The notes: a model not told the origin generated them from the sequence alone. Shown: positions 1 through 11,003, counted from the first letter of the stretch. The stretch: 64,000 bases of DNA from Acidobacteriaceae bacterium (GCA_031296325.1 JARLFY010000025.1:28844-92843), one strand, 5' to 3'. Made by a program: numbers and translations.

Positions 1-255
1 ATTCAGAAGTTCTCTGATGCAGAGATTACGGAGTGCCCGCACTGCGCGGGTCCGCTGGAGCGCGTTGTTACGGCTGCGGCCTTCTCGCTCAAGGGCGGAG
101 GCTGGTACAAGGACGGCTACAGCAGCCACGTAAAGCACAAATCCTCCAGTGACCACTCGACCAGTTCCCCCAGCGCAGCGTCCAGTTCAAGCAGCGCCAC
201 ACCTGCGCCCGCATCAGCGCCAGCTCCCGCTGCGGCGACCGCCGCCAAGAAGTAG
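1..255 (+). CDS. FmdB-like zinc-ribbon protein, C-terminal part (5' truncated by window)
   Basis: Open frame 1 from base 1: IQKFSDAEITECPHCAGPLERVV...FSLKGGGWYKDGY, then Ser/Ala-rich tail, stop TAG at 253-255; CPHC and GGGWYKDGY typical of FmdB family. Confidence 0.8.
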   Translation: MQKFSDAEITECPHCAGPLERVVTAAAFSLKGGGWYKDGYSSHVKHKSSSDHSTSSPSAASSSSSATPAPASAPAPAAATAAKK

Positions 256-353
256 CGATGCTTTGTCGCAGTAAACGGAAAGCTCCGCATACATTGCATG
301 CCTAAGCGGCGTTCAACGTATGCGGAGCTTTGTCTGTGAACATTCTGCGAACG

Positions 354-1865
<1,512 letters not shown>

Positions 1866-1985
1866 CTCGATTCTAGCAATAAGCGGCGGTCGATTTCTCC
1901 CTGACCCTCTTCCGTGCGCAATCTTTCAAGAAAACTGGCGCTGCGAGATGACCAACGGCGGTGCATGCCCCTAGAATCTAAAGTG

Positions 1986-3110
1986 ATGGCTACAACGGTT
2001 CGTTCGTATTCAAAGATCAATCTAGGGCTGGCGATTGGGCCGGTGCGCGCAGACGGCTTTCATGGGCTGGCAACGCTCTATCAGACGCTGGCGCTGCACG
2101 ATCTGGTCACCGTCGAGGCGCGCCGACTGGCGGCGGGCGAGTCGCGCATCTCGCTGACGACCAACCACGCGCAAGTTCCCACCGACGCGCGCAACACGGC
2201 GTGGAAGATCGTCGAGCGAGCGTTGGCGCGGATGAATGTCACCGCTGAGGTCGCAGTCCACATCGAGAAACGGCTTCCCGTGCAGGGCGGAATGGGCGCA
2301 GGTTCGGCCAACGCCGCCGCCGCGCTGATCGGGCTGGAGAGCGAGCTGGAGATGGCTCTGCCCGAGACCGTCCGGCTGGAGATCGCCGCTGAGGTTGGTT
2401 CAGACGTTCCGCTCTTCCTCCTCGGCGGAGCGGTGCAGGGTACACAGCGCGGGGAGATCGTCCGCGCAATGCAGGACTTCCCCGCCACGGCCTGCGTGAT
2501 CGCCGTGCCGGAGGTTGGCGTATCCACTCCGCGAGCCTTTCGCGATTGGGACGAGCGGCAGGCGCAGAACCAGTTGACATCCGCCCCGCGAACCGATAAG
2601 CTGGATAAGTTGAGTCACGTTTACGCCTCCGTTCTTGGGGCTGACCTGAAGAAGTATGGGGTCAAGTCACAGACAGAGAAAACGCCTGACACATCCGGTA
2701 TCGTTCGTGGCCGCAGCCCTGAGATAAAACAGGGTGGCTTGGAGGGTGAAACTCCCAGGCACGGCAGCACATGGAACGGTCTTGCCGAGAATACTCTTCT
2801 CGCGCTTGTCCGCACCGGGATCGAAAACGACTTTGAAGAGGTCGTCTTTCCTCAGTATCCCCTCCTGCGTGAAATCAAGCGTTTATTGATGGGTACCCCG
2901 GCTGGCGCGTCTTCTGGCGCACCGGCAGATTCGAGTGGCAATGCGTTGTGCGCGGCGCTCTCGGGTTCAGGCTCCGCTCTGTTTGGCCTTTATCGGTCGA
3001 CGGCAGAGGCAGAAGCTGCTCAACAACGCGTTCAGGCTTCCGGCTGCAAGGCCCTCCTCACCGAGACCTTGCCCCGACAAGAGTACTGGCGCACAATGTT
3101 CGCAGAGTGA
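1986..3110 (+). CDS. ispE: 4-diphosphocytidyl-2-C-methyl-D-erythritol kinase
   Basis: MATTVRSYSKINLGLAIG start; GGMGAGSANAAAAL GHMP kinase motif; ORF track starts upstream at 1914 but ATG at 1986 fits the family. Confidence 0.92.
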   Translation: MATTVRSYSKINLGLAIGPVRADGFHGLATLYQTLALHDLVTVEARRLAAGESRISLTTNHAQVPTDARNTAWKIVERALARMNVTAEVAVHIEKRLPVQGGMGAGSANAAAALIGLESELEMALPETVRLEIAAEVGSDVPLFLLGGAVQGTQRGEIVRAMQDFPATACVIAVPEVGVSTPRAFRDWDERQAQNQLTSAPRTDKLDKLSHVYASVLGADLKKYGVKSQTEKTPDTSGIVRGRSPEIKQGGLEGETPRHGSTWNGLAENTLLALVRTGIENDFEEVVFPQYPLLREIKRLLMGTPAGASSGAPADSSGNALCAALSGSGSALFGLYRSTAEAEAAQQRVQASGCKALLTETLPRQEYWRTMFAE

Positions 3111-3144
3111 TGCTTGTCGGCAGGGAACACCGACGACCGTATAC

Positions 3145-3218
3145 TGGGCGATCGACTAATGGTAGGTCAAGTGCCTTTGACGCACTTTGTCCAGGTTCGA
3201 ATCCTGGTCGCCCAGCCA
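3145..3218 (+). tRNA. tRNA-Gln (anticodon TTG), CCA encoded
   Basis: TGGGCGA acceptor pairing with TCGCCCA, AGTGC-CTTTGAC-GCACT anticodon arm, GGTTCGAATCC T-arm. Confidence 0.9.
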
Positions 3219-3602
3219 AATTTCAGTCGACGCACAGAATACGACGAGAGCGAATAGAGTCCGCGCAGGTCAAGTGCGCGCAGACGAAACGATCGGTTTT
3301 CAATCGATTGGAAGATCGGCTTAGGTCGATCGCGTGGTTGGCTTCGGCCAGCCCGGTAACATAGGGTTCTTTCGGCGGCAGCAACTTGTCGCAGAGGTTG
3401 GACGGTTTTTGAGGTTTTGCACAGCGCTCCGCAATTGGAGCGAATGTAAGAGGTTCAGAGGCAGAAGTTTGAAGGGCCATGTCTCAGGTTTTGCAGTTTA
3501 CAGCCTGATATTTCGTAATTCGAGGTAGCGACGCAAAACAAGGCGCCGTAAGACGTAAAGCAGCAGGAGCACCCAAGGTCAACCAACCTGGAGGGTTTCA
3601 AC

Positions 3603-4721
3603 GTGAACAACCAAGACACGACTGCGGTTCTTTCCCCTATTTCAGAGCAGGCTGCGGAGGCGACAACGACCTCCCAGCCTGCTTCTACGTTAATTACCGA
3701 TGTACGACCAGAGGCCTTTCGCGCACCGCAGGACGGAGCGCGCATCGCCGCCGAGCGCAAGCGCTCTCCCAAACTGAGCGATGACAAGCGTTTCAAGATC
3801 TTCTGCGGATCGTCGAATCACGCCCTCGGCGAAGAGGTCTGCAAGTTCATCGGGGTTCCACTGGGCGAGGTTCGTCTACAGCGATTCGCCGATGGCGAGG
3901 TCTACTTCCAACTACTCGAGAACGTTCGCGGTGTGGATGTGTTTTTGATTCAGCCGACCTGCAATCCGGTCGACGAGCACCTGATGGAACTGCTGATTAT
4001 GATCGACGCTCTGAAGCGCGCATCGGCGGGACGCATCACGGTGGTCATTCCCTACTACGGCTACGCAAGGCAGGATCGCAAGGATCGCCCGCGCGTCGCC
4101 ATCACGTCCAAGCTGGTGGCCGACCTGCTCAGCACCGCCGGAGCGAATCGCGCTCTGCTGGTCGATCTGCACGCGGCGCAGATTCAGGGCTTCTTCAATA
4201 TTCCGGTCGATCACCTCTTCGCCAGCCCGGTGTTGGTGAGCTACTGCCGAGAGCTTGGGCTCCCGGATTTGACGGTGGTTTCTCCAGATGCGGGAGGCGT
4301 AGAGCGCGCGCGCTTCTTTGCCCAGAAGCTGGGAGTTCCTCTGGCCATCGTCGACAAGCGGCGCACCGACATCAACGTGACCGAAGTGATGAACGTGATC
4401 GGCGACGTAAAGGGTCGTTCCTGCCTGATTCTGGACGACATTGTCGATACAGCCGGAACGCTGGTGAAGACCGTGGAAGCGCTGTACGACCAGGGCGCGA
4501 AAAAAGTTTATGCCTGCGCCACGCACGCGGTTCTGTCGGGTCCGGCGGTAGCGCGCATCGAGGCCTCGCGGCTGGAGCAGTTGATCGTGACCAACACCAT
4601 CCCATTGCGCGAAGAGGCGCAGAAGCTGTCCAAGATCAAGGTGCTTTCCATCGCAGGACTGCTGGGCCGCGCCATCGAAAGCATCCACATGGAGACCAGC
4701 GTCAGTACGCTGTTCAACTAG
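3603..4721 (+). CDS. prs: Ribose-phosphate pyrophosphokinase
   Basis: FCGSSNHALGEEVCKFIGVPLGEV, YYGYARQDRKDRPR, LILDDIVDTAGT PRPP motif. Confidence 0.96.
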   Translation: MNNQDTTAVLSPISEQAAEATTTSQPASTLITDVRPEAFRAPQDGARIAAERKRSPKLSDDKRFKIFCGSSNHALGEEVCKFIGVPLGEVRLQRFADGEVYFQLLENVRGVDVFLIQPTCNPVDEHLMELLIMIDALKRASAGRITVVIPYYGYARQDRKDRPRVAITSKLVADLLSTAGANRALLVDLHAAQIQGFFNIPVDHLFASPVLVSYCRELGLPDLTVVSPDAGGVERARFFAQKLGVPLAIVDKRRTDINVTEVMNVIGDVKGRSCLILDDIVDTAGTLVKTVEALYDQGAKKVYACATHAVLSGPAVARIEASRLEQLIVTNTIPLREEAQKLSKIKVLSIAGLLGRAIESIHMETSVSTLFN

Positions 4722-4855
4722 ACGAAGTTGTAACAATGAGTTTGTAGATAGCAGGTAATTCAGATTGCGCGGCCAAGCCGCAAAGGGAGCGAAGGAAGTC
4801 CGTTACTGGGTTTTGACTCATTACTCACAGCGGTCTATCCCGTGCCCGAAAGGAA

Positions 4856-5536
4856 ATGATTATGGCAACCTCTACCACCCCCATCGTCGTCGCAACGCCC
4901 CGCGAGGGCCGTTTCAACAAGAATGCCGCCCGTCGCGTTCGCGTCACCGGTCAGATCCCCGCCGTTGTCTACGGAGCGGGCCAGCCCTCGGTCGCCGTCA
5001 CGGTTGATCCTCGCGTCGCCATCAGGATTCTGCACTCCGACTCTGGCCATAACACCATCTTCGACCTCGAAGTGACGGGAACTTCCGTCGTCAAGGCGAT
5101 GATCGTCGACTGGCAGAACGAGCCGATCAAGGGCGCTCTGCTGCACGTCGACCTCAAGCGCATCGCGATGGACAAGGCCATGCGCGTCTCGGTGCCAATC
5201 CAGTTGACCGGCGTTCCGGTTGGCGTCAAGGCGCAGGGTGGAATTCTGGAGCATGTGCTGCGTGAGGTCGAGATCGAGTGCCTCCCTGGCGACATCCCGG
5301 GCCATCTCGATGTAGACGTTAGCGCGCTGGAGATTCACGGCGTCATCCACGTCTCGGATCTGCCGCACTCCGGTTCGATCAAGTTCCTCGGCGACGAGCA
5401 TGCAACCGTCGCACACGTCACCGCCGTCAAGGAAGAGGCCGCGACCGAAGAGACCGCTGCCGCAGCAGAGCCCGAAGTAGCCAAGAAGGGCAAGGAAGAA
5501 GCCGAAGCCGCTGCTCCTGACGCCAAGAAGAAGTAA
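4856..5536 (+). CDS. rplY: 50S ribosomal protein L25 (CTC-type)
   Basis: N-terminal L25 domain (NKNAARRVRVTGQIPAVVYG) plus TL5 C-terminal domain and charged tail. Confidence 0.93.
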   Translation: MIMATSTTPIVVATPREGRFNKNAARRVRVTGQIPAVVYGAGQPSVAVTVDPRVAIRILHSDSGHNTIFDLEVTGTSVVKAMIVDWQNEPIKGALLHVDLKRIAMDKAMRVSVPIQLTGVPVGVKAQGGILEHVLREVEIECLPGDIPGHLDVDVSALEIHGVIHVSDLPHSGSIKFLGDEHATVAHVTAVKEEAATEETAAAAEPEVAKKGKEEAEAAAPDAKKK

Positions 5537-5651
5537 AGAGATTTCTTCTTGTTTTTGTCTTTAGATAGGGCGGGGCTTTAGCCCTGCCGCAATGATCGCA
5601 ACAGCGATGGGGCTTTAGCCCCGGAGTTGTTCGCACAGAGGAACGAACGGC

Positions 5652-6260
5652 GTGAAACTGATTATCGGTCTCGGAAATCCCGGCATCGAGTACCAGTTCA
5701 CTCCACACAACGTCGGCTTTCTCGCGCTGGATCGCATTGCGGAAGAGTGCAATGCGACCATCGCGAATCGCCGGGGCAAAGCTCTTACGACGAAGGTAAG
5801 GATTGCAGGACAAGAAGTTCTGCTGGCCAAGCCGGAGACGTTCATGAACCTGAGCGGGCAGTCAGTCGCCGCGCTGGTGAATGAGTTGGGAATCACGATT
5901 CCGTCCGAGGACGTGATTGTGATTCATGACGAGCTGGCCTTTCCGCTGGGCACGCTTCGCATCCGCGAGCGCGGTTCGGCGGGCGGGCACAACGGGATCA
6001 AGTCGATCCTCGGCGCGTTGGGAACAGAAGAGTGGATTCGCATTCGGATTGGCGTTGGGAAACCACCGCTGGCCGATGGCACGGAGATCAAGGCGGGAGG
6101 CAAGGATTACCTTCTCTCGCCGATGCGCAAGGCGGAGCTTGTGCTGCTGGATGAGGTTCTCGACCGCGTCAATCGCGCCGTCGAGGCGATTCTCGCCCAG
6201 GGAGTGAGCGCCGCTATGAACGAGTTCAATCGGACGGTTGCAAGCGAGTCGTCCGAGTAG
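5652..6260 (+). CDS. pth: Peptidyl-tRNA hydrolase
   Basis: MKLIIGLGNPGIEYQFTPHNVGFLALD, GGHNGIKSI. Confidence 0.97.
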   Translation: MKLIIGLGNPGIEYQFTPHNVGFLALDRIAEECNATIANRRGKALTTKVRIAGQEVLLAKPETFMNLSGQSVAALVNELGITIPSEDVIVIHDELAFPLGTLRIRERGSAGGHNGIKSILGALGTEEWIRIRIGVGKPPLADGTEIKAGGKDYLLSPMRKAELVLLDEVLDRVNRAVEAILAQGVSAAMNEFNRTVASESSE

Positions 6261-6408
6261 TTTTAGACAGCGAGGCACGGTTTCGGCCGTGCCAACACGA
6301 AACGATGACCCCGAGGGGGCGTAAGTCCCTGAGGATTATTCCAGACCGGGTTGGCAGAAGATACGCCAGCACGGTGCGAAGCAGAACTTCGCAGAAAGAA
6401 GTAAACGA

Positions 6409-6906
6409 ATGAATCGCACCTACGAAATCATGTTTATCGTTCGTCCCGACGTTGAGGAAGCCGATCTCGACAAGTTGATCGAGGGCTTCTCGGCCAACAT
6501 CGTCAACGGTGGCGGCGAAGTCAAGAGTGTAGAGAAGATGGGCCGTCGTCGGCTCGCCTACACGGTTCGCAAGTTCAACGACGGCTTCTATGTGCTGCTG
6601 AACATCGCCGCCGCAGGCAGCCTGATCGGCGAGATCGAGCGCCGTCTGCGCGTCTCCGAGCCGGTCATCAAGTTCATCACTGTGCGCATGGACGAAGAAG
6701 AGAAGCGTCTGGCCAAGGTGAAGGCTCTGCGCGACTCGAAGGTCAAGCGCAGCGCGCAGCCCATCGCCCCGCCCGCACCGGTTGCAGTCGTCGCCGAGCC
6801 GGAGGCCGCTGCGGTTGCCGAAGCGCCTGCTGCGGTTGCAGAGACGCCTGCTGCTGTCGCCGAGACGGTGGCACCCGTTGCCGCCGAGTCCGCCGCAACG
6901 GTCTAA
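6409..6906 (+). CDS. rpsF: 30S ribosomal protein S6 with Ala/Pro/Val-rich C-terminal tail
   Basis: MNRTYEIMFIVRPDVEEADLDKLIEGF; upstream of S18 and L9. Confidence 0.95.
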   Translation: MNRTYEIMFIVRPDVEEADLDKLIEGFSANIVNGGGEVKSVEKMGRRRLAYTVRKFNDGFYVLLNIAAAGSLIGEIERRLRVSEPVIKFITVRMDEEEKRLAKVKALRDSKVKRSAQPIAPPAPVAVVAEPEAAAVAEAPAAVAETPAAVAETVAPVAAESAATV

Positions 6907-7074
6907 TCGCCGCTTTGCACAAGATCTGCGCTGCGGCCTTGGCCGTCGCGCATACTGTACGAACCAACCGCCGCACCCGCTTCCAAACCCGGCCTACATG
7001 GCGGGCGTTCAAAGGCTACACAGCGAGCCTGGAGCGGTTTCGGCGCAACTCGAAAGAGATGAGAGGAATTTCCA

Positions 7075-7434
7075 ATGGCTGACGAAACCAGCGCACCGCA
7101 ATCCGCACCAGAAGCAAGACCCTACACGCCGCGCCCCGCATATGCCGGTCCTGGCGGCCCACGCCCACCCCGTCCCGCTGGCGGTCCTGGTGGAGCGGGC
7201 GGCCCCGGAGGACGCAAGTTCTTCCGTCGCAAGAAGGTCTGCAAGTTCTGCACCGAGAAGATCGACGCCATCAGCTACCGCGATGTTCGCCTGCTACAGG
7301 GCTTCGTCGCCGAACGGGGCAAGATCGTTCCGCGTCGTCTGACCGGCGTCTGCACCCGCCACCAGCGTCGCGTCTCGCTCGCCATCAAGCAGTCGCGCAA
7401 CATCGCTCTGCTCGCCTTCGCCGCGCGCTTCTAA
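7075..7434 (+). CDS. rpsR: 30S ribosomal protein S18 with Pro/Gly-rich N-terminal extension
   Basis: FFRRKKVCKFCTEKIDAISYRDVRLLQGFVAERGKIVPRRLTGVCTRHQRRV. Confidence 0.96.
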   Translation: MADETSAPQSAPEARPYTPRPAYAGPGGPRPPRPAGGPGGAGGPGGRKFFRRKKVCKFCTEKIDAISYRDVRLLQGFVAERGKIVPRRLTGVCTRHQRRVSLAIKQSRNIALLAFAARF

Positions 7435-7486
7435 CCCTCGCGCCGACCGGTAAGCCGGTCGGCGACAGAAATCTCGGAGAACTGCA

Positions 7487-7987
7487 ATGGAAGTCATTCT
7501 GAAGGAAGACGTCATCAAGCTCGGACATCGCGGCGATGTAGTCAAAATCGCCAACGGTTACGGGCGCAACTACCTGCTGCCCGGCAAGCTCGCCATCGAG
7601 GCGACGTCGGCAAACAAGGCCGTCATCGAACAGATGAAGGGCTCGGCAATCCGCAAACTGGCCAAGGAAAAGATCGTCGCAGACGAACTCGCCCAGAAGC
7701 TCGAAGCGGTCGAACTGACCTTCGAGCGCAAGGTGGGAGAGAACGATCACCTCTTCGGCTCGGTCACATCGGGCGACATCGCACAGCAGCTCGAAGCGAA
7801 GGGCTTCATCGTCGACCGGCGCAAGATCTCGTTGGAAGAGCCGTTGAAGACTCTCGGCGAGTTCCATGTGCCGATCAAGCTGCACCGCGAGGTCACCAGC
7901 CATCTCAAGGTCACAATCACCAGCGACCAGCCAGAAGGCTCGACCGAAGTCGTTGCCGCCGAAACCACTGCCGAACCAGCAGCGTAA
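7487..7987 (+). CDS. rplI: 50S ribosomal protein L9
   Basis: MEVILKEDVIKLGHRGDVVKIANGYGRNYLLP. Confidence 0.97.
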   Translation: MEVILKEDVIKLGHRGDVVKIANGYGRNYLLPGKLAIEATSANKAVIEQMKGSAIRKLAKEKIVADELAQKLEAVELTFERKVGENDHLFGSVTSGDIAQQLEAKGFIVDRRKISLEEPLKTLGEFHVPIKLHREVTSHLKVTITSDQPEGSTEVVAAETTAEPAA

Positions 7988-8008
7988 AAGCCACACAACG
8001 ATTCACCC

Positions 8009-8049
8009 AAAAAGCCCCGATCCACGTTCCAGTGAGTCGGGGCTTTTTA
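8009..8049 (+). terminator. Rho-independent terminator after rplI
   Basis: AAAAAGCCCCGA...TCGGGGCTTTTT hairpin with T tract. Confidence 0.85.
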
Positions 8050-8061
8050 CGTCAATACTCG

Positions 8062-8191
8062 TAGAAAAATTTCTGAATTACAGTAGGGCGTCTGTTTGTC
8101 ATCCCGCCGTCTGTTTGTCATTCCGTAGCGAAGCGAAGGAATCTGCTTTCCCTCGCTCCACGACGGTCTATCCCTTACCGAAGGCGCTCTA
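8062..8191 (+). repeat. Family B dispersed repeat with terminal inverted repeats
   Basis: TAGAAAAATTTCTGAATTACAG ... GTCATTCCGTAGCGAAGCGAAGGAATCTGC ... GACGGTCTATCCCTTACCGAAGGCGCTCTA. Confidence 0.85.
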
Positions 8192-9829
8192 CCGATTGAG
8201 CAGATCAACCGGCTGATAGACGTCCTTGATGCGGAAGGCCCCGGCCAGATCGGGGTGCCGCCGGGCGACGGCGCGATACATCTCCCACGCCACGCGGCGA
8301 TAGCTGAAGTGGCCCGCCACGCCGCTGCGCAGCTCGGAGATATAGAGCGCCTCGGCCAAGTCCATCTTGAAGAGAGCGCGAACGCGTGTGCCAAGCGGCA
8401 GCAGGTAGGTCGCATTCTCTGGCCCTGCCGTATCGCACAGGCTGCGGTAGGCGGCGTGGGCGGCGTCCATGGCGGCTCTGTAGGCCTCGTCGAGTCCGCA
8501 CTCAACCAGCGTAGGCTGGCCCGGACAGACCGGCGTCTCGTAGCCGTGAAGATCCGTGTAGGGCTGGATGAGCTGTACGCAGCGGCGATGGCGGTGCATG
8601 TCGCGGAATCCGCCGATGTCCATCAGGATGTCGAACTTGAAGCTCTGTCCGGCGGAGAAGGCGCGGGGCAGTTCGTCGTGCGGGCCGCGATGCTTGGTGC
8701 CAAGGGCGACGATCTCCGCAATCCCCGCCGGACTCAGCGCGATCACCGTGCGCTGAATCTGGCGCAGCGGGTAGTGGCACTCGGAGTAGAGCAGCGAGCT
8801 AGCCAACTCGACCTCCAGCGGCCCTGCGAGTTCGACCAGATCGACGACCGGAGCGTCCTCTATTGGCTGGCCCGCCATCAACTCTGCGGCGGCTGCGCGC
8901 AGTTCGCCGCGGGTGGCAATGGCGTAGGCATTGGGAGCGGAGTACTTGACCAGCGTCGGCGCCGTCTTGACCGGGCGCAGCAGAACCTCGGCGAGCTTGT
9001 CGCCGCACAGCCTGTCGACCGAGCCGACCTCTTCGCACAGTACACGCGCCTCGGCGTGGGTGACGTTCCACGCAGGCTCTGCGGCGGCCTTGCGCAGCTT
9101 CTCTCCCAGGCTGCGCACCTCGGCGAACTCGCTGCCCAGCAACCGCGAGATCTGCCCTTCCAGCGTGCGCGCGCTGACGATCTGCCCCAGCGAGGTGTTG
9201 GTCGCCAGCGGCAGCAGATAACGCGCCACATCGAAGGCACGGGCCTTCAACGTGCGCAGATAGGCCTCATCCTTCATCTCCGCGGGCTTGGGAACGGCGT
9301 TCTTCAGCGACTTGAGCGTCCCCGCACTGACGCAGTCATACGCGGCGAAGAGCGCCTCGATCGAGCCGGTATAGTCCTCCGTACACTCGCCCAACTCCGG
9401 CGTGAACCAGCCCGACTTGCGGAAGTTCTGGTAGCGCGTGCTGCGCTCCTGTCCGTCCCAACGCTGCTCGTCCACCAGAGCAATCGCAGCCAGCAGCGAC
9501 AGGCGTTCGATGGCAAAGGGAATGTGCGCCAGATCGGCGATCGAGCGATGCCCATACTGAAAGTAGAAGGTGTTCAGGAACTGCTCAGCCCTCTGCGCGC
9601 TGATCTCCGCCAACGACTCCTTCATGTTGAGCGAGGAGCGCGAGTACTTCGCCATGGCGTAGGCCAGAACCTCCGGGTCCGCGCCCTGAATGGCGTAGAC
9701 ATCGGTCTGGTTCGCAGCAGAGACCGAAGCGGCGGGCTGGGTCGAGTCGGCGGGCTTCAGGTCGGCAGACTTCGCGGAAGAGTTCTGATCGGAGTTCGGG
9801 GAGGTAGGCATAGGCTGGTTATCGAGCAT
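8189..9829 (-). CDS. Two-domain ThyX-like FAD-dependent thymidylate synthase family protein
   Basis: 546 aa; N-domain YGHRSIADLAHIPFAIERLS...QERSTRY, C-domain MHRHRRCVQLIQPY; COG1351-like. Confidence 0.75.
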   Translation of the reverse strand: MLDNQPMPTSPNSDQNSSAKSADLKPADSTQPAASVSAANQTDVYAIQGADPEVLAYAMAKYSRSSLNMKESLAEISAQRAEQFLNTFYFQYGHRSIADLAHIPFAIERLSLLAAIALVDEQRWDGQERSTRYQNFRKSGWFTPELGECTEDYTGSIEALFAAYDCVSAGTLKSLKNAVPKPAEMKDEAYLRTLKARAFDVARYLLPLATNTSLGQIVSARTLEGQISRLLGSEFAEVRSLGEKLRKAAAEPAWNVTHAEARVLCEEVGSVDRLCGDKLAEVLLRPVKTAPTLVKYSAPNAYAIATRGELRAAAAELMAGQPIEDAPVVDLVELAGPLEVELASSLLYSECHYPLRQIQRTVIALSPAGIAEIVALGTKHRGPHDELPRAFSAGQSFKFDILMDIGGFRDMHRHRRCVQLIQPYTDLHGYETPVCPGQPTLVECGLDEAYRAAMDAAHAAYRSLCDTAGPENATYLLPLGTRVRALFKMDLAEALYISELRSGVAGHFSYRRVAWEMYRAVARRHPDLAGAFRIKDVYQPVDLLNR

Positions 9830-9987
9830 CTCAAACAGAATATGCTATCCGCGCTCGCCGCGTGAATCTGATTATTCCTTGAAGACATTGTCATTCTGAG
9901 CGGAGCAGAGAATCCCCGCATTTGTTCTTGCGGTTGCTTGTCCTAAATCCGCGTTCCTCCGTGCAGATCCGTGGTCGGCCCTTCGCC

Positions 9988-10614
9988 CTACAACTCCACA
10001 AAGTTTTTGAAGACCTGCAACCCCACCGCCGCCGACTTCTCCGGATGGAACTGCACGCCCATCACGTTGTCGCGTTCCACCGCTGCGGTAAACGTTCCGC
10101 CGTAGTGCGTGATTGCGGCGGTTGCCGCGACCACCGGCGCGCGCCACGAGTGCGTGTAGTAGACGAAGCCGCCGTCCTTCACCCCGCGCAGCAGCCGCGA
10201 GTCCTCGCGAATACCCTCAAGCGAGTTCCAGCCCACATGCGGCGACTTCAGATCCGCCCCCTCGTACACCGCAGGAAAATGCTCGCACATTCCCGCAAAC
10301 GCTCCCAGCCCCTTCGTCCCAGGAGCCTCGGTCGAGCCTTCGAAGAGCCACTGCAGGCCGACGCAGATCCCCAGAAACCACGCGCCTTTGGCGATACTCT
10401 CGCGCACGGCTTCGGTCAGGCCAAGATCTTCCAGCAACTGCGTCGACTGAAAGTGCCCCACGCCGGGGAGGACAACTTTGTCGGCCCCACGCACCACCTC
10501 CGGCGACTGCGTCACCACCACCTCGCGCGCGGTGCGTTCCTCGCCCAGCAGATAGCGCAGCGCCTTCACCACGCTCGTCAAATTCCCCGCCTTGTAATCA
10601 ATCACTGCAATCAT
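9988..10614 (-). CDS. hisH: Imidazole glycerol phosphate synthase glutaminase subunit
   Basis: MIAVIDYKAGNLTSV, LGICVGLQWLFEGS, GVQFHPEKSA. Confidence 0.96.
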   Translation of the reverse strand: MIAVIDYKAGNLTSVVKALRYLLGEERTAREVVVTQSPEVVRGADKVVLPGVGHFQSTQLLEDLGLTEAVRESIAKGAWFLGICVGLQWLFEGSTEAPGTKGLGAFAGMCEHFPAVYEGADLKSPHVGWNSLEGIREDSRLLRGVKDGGFVYYTHSWRAPVVAATAAITHYGGTFTAAVERDNVMGVQFHPEKSAAVGLQVFKNFVEL

Positions 10615-10697
10615 CGAAACTCCAAATACTTAACACCGATTTTCACCGAGAGGCACCGATCAAAAGCAGTTCTCAATAAAATCTGGGTTCCACGGAC

Positions 10698-10858
10698 TAG
10701 AACATTTCAGAAATTGCTATAGTCCAATTTGTTTGTCATTCCGTAGCATTATTAGTGTGCCATTCCGTCGCGTCTTTTGTTTGTCATTCCGTAGCAAAGC
10801 GAAGGAATCTGCTTTTGCTCACTTCACAACGGTCTGCACCATTACCGAAAGCGCTCTA
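10698..10858 (+). repeat. Family B dispersed repeat
   Basis: TAGAACATTTCAGAAATTGCTATAGTCC ... ACGGTCTGCACCATTACCGAAAGCGCTCTA. Confidence 0.85.
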
Positions 10859-10892
10859 GAGTACTGATTCATTAATTCGTAGCAATAAACCA

Positions 10893-11003
10893 AGGGCCAA
10901 GGACGCTAAACCAAGGGCTGAAGGCCCGTTCTATACCAGCCTAGGCCGAAGGCCTAGGGTTACGTTCATCACGGAACCAAGGGCTGAAGGCCCGAACTAT
11001 AAC
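10893..11003. repeat. Family C palindromic intergenic repeat
   Basis: CCAAGGGCTGAAGGCCCGTTCTATACCAGCCTAGGCCGAAGGCCTAGGGTT, second partial copy. Confidence 0.8.

Noticed and set aside
3223-3480. 85-aa minus-strand ORF after tRNA-Gln
   Set aside because: No domain and overlaps likely prs leader; not supported.
5569-5630. GGGCTTTAGCCC hairpins between rplY and pth as a riboswitch candidate
   Set aside because: Same short palindrome type recurs at 15143-15205 and resembles a simple intergenic repeat; no ligand-type architecture visible.
8255-9865. 536-aa plus-strand ORF
   Set aside because: Antisense shadow of the thyX-like gene.
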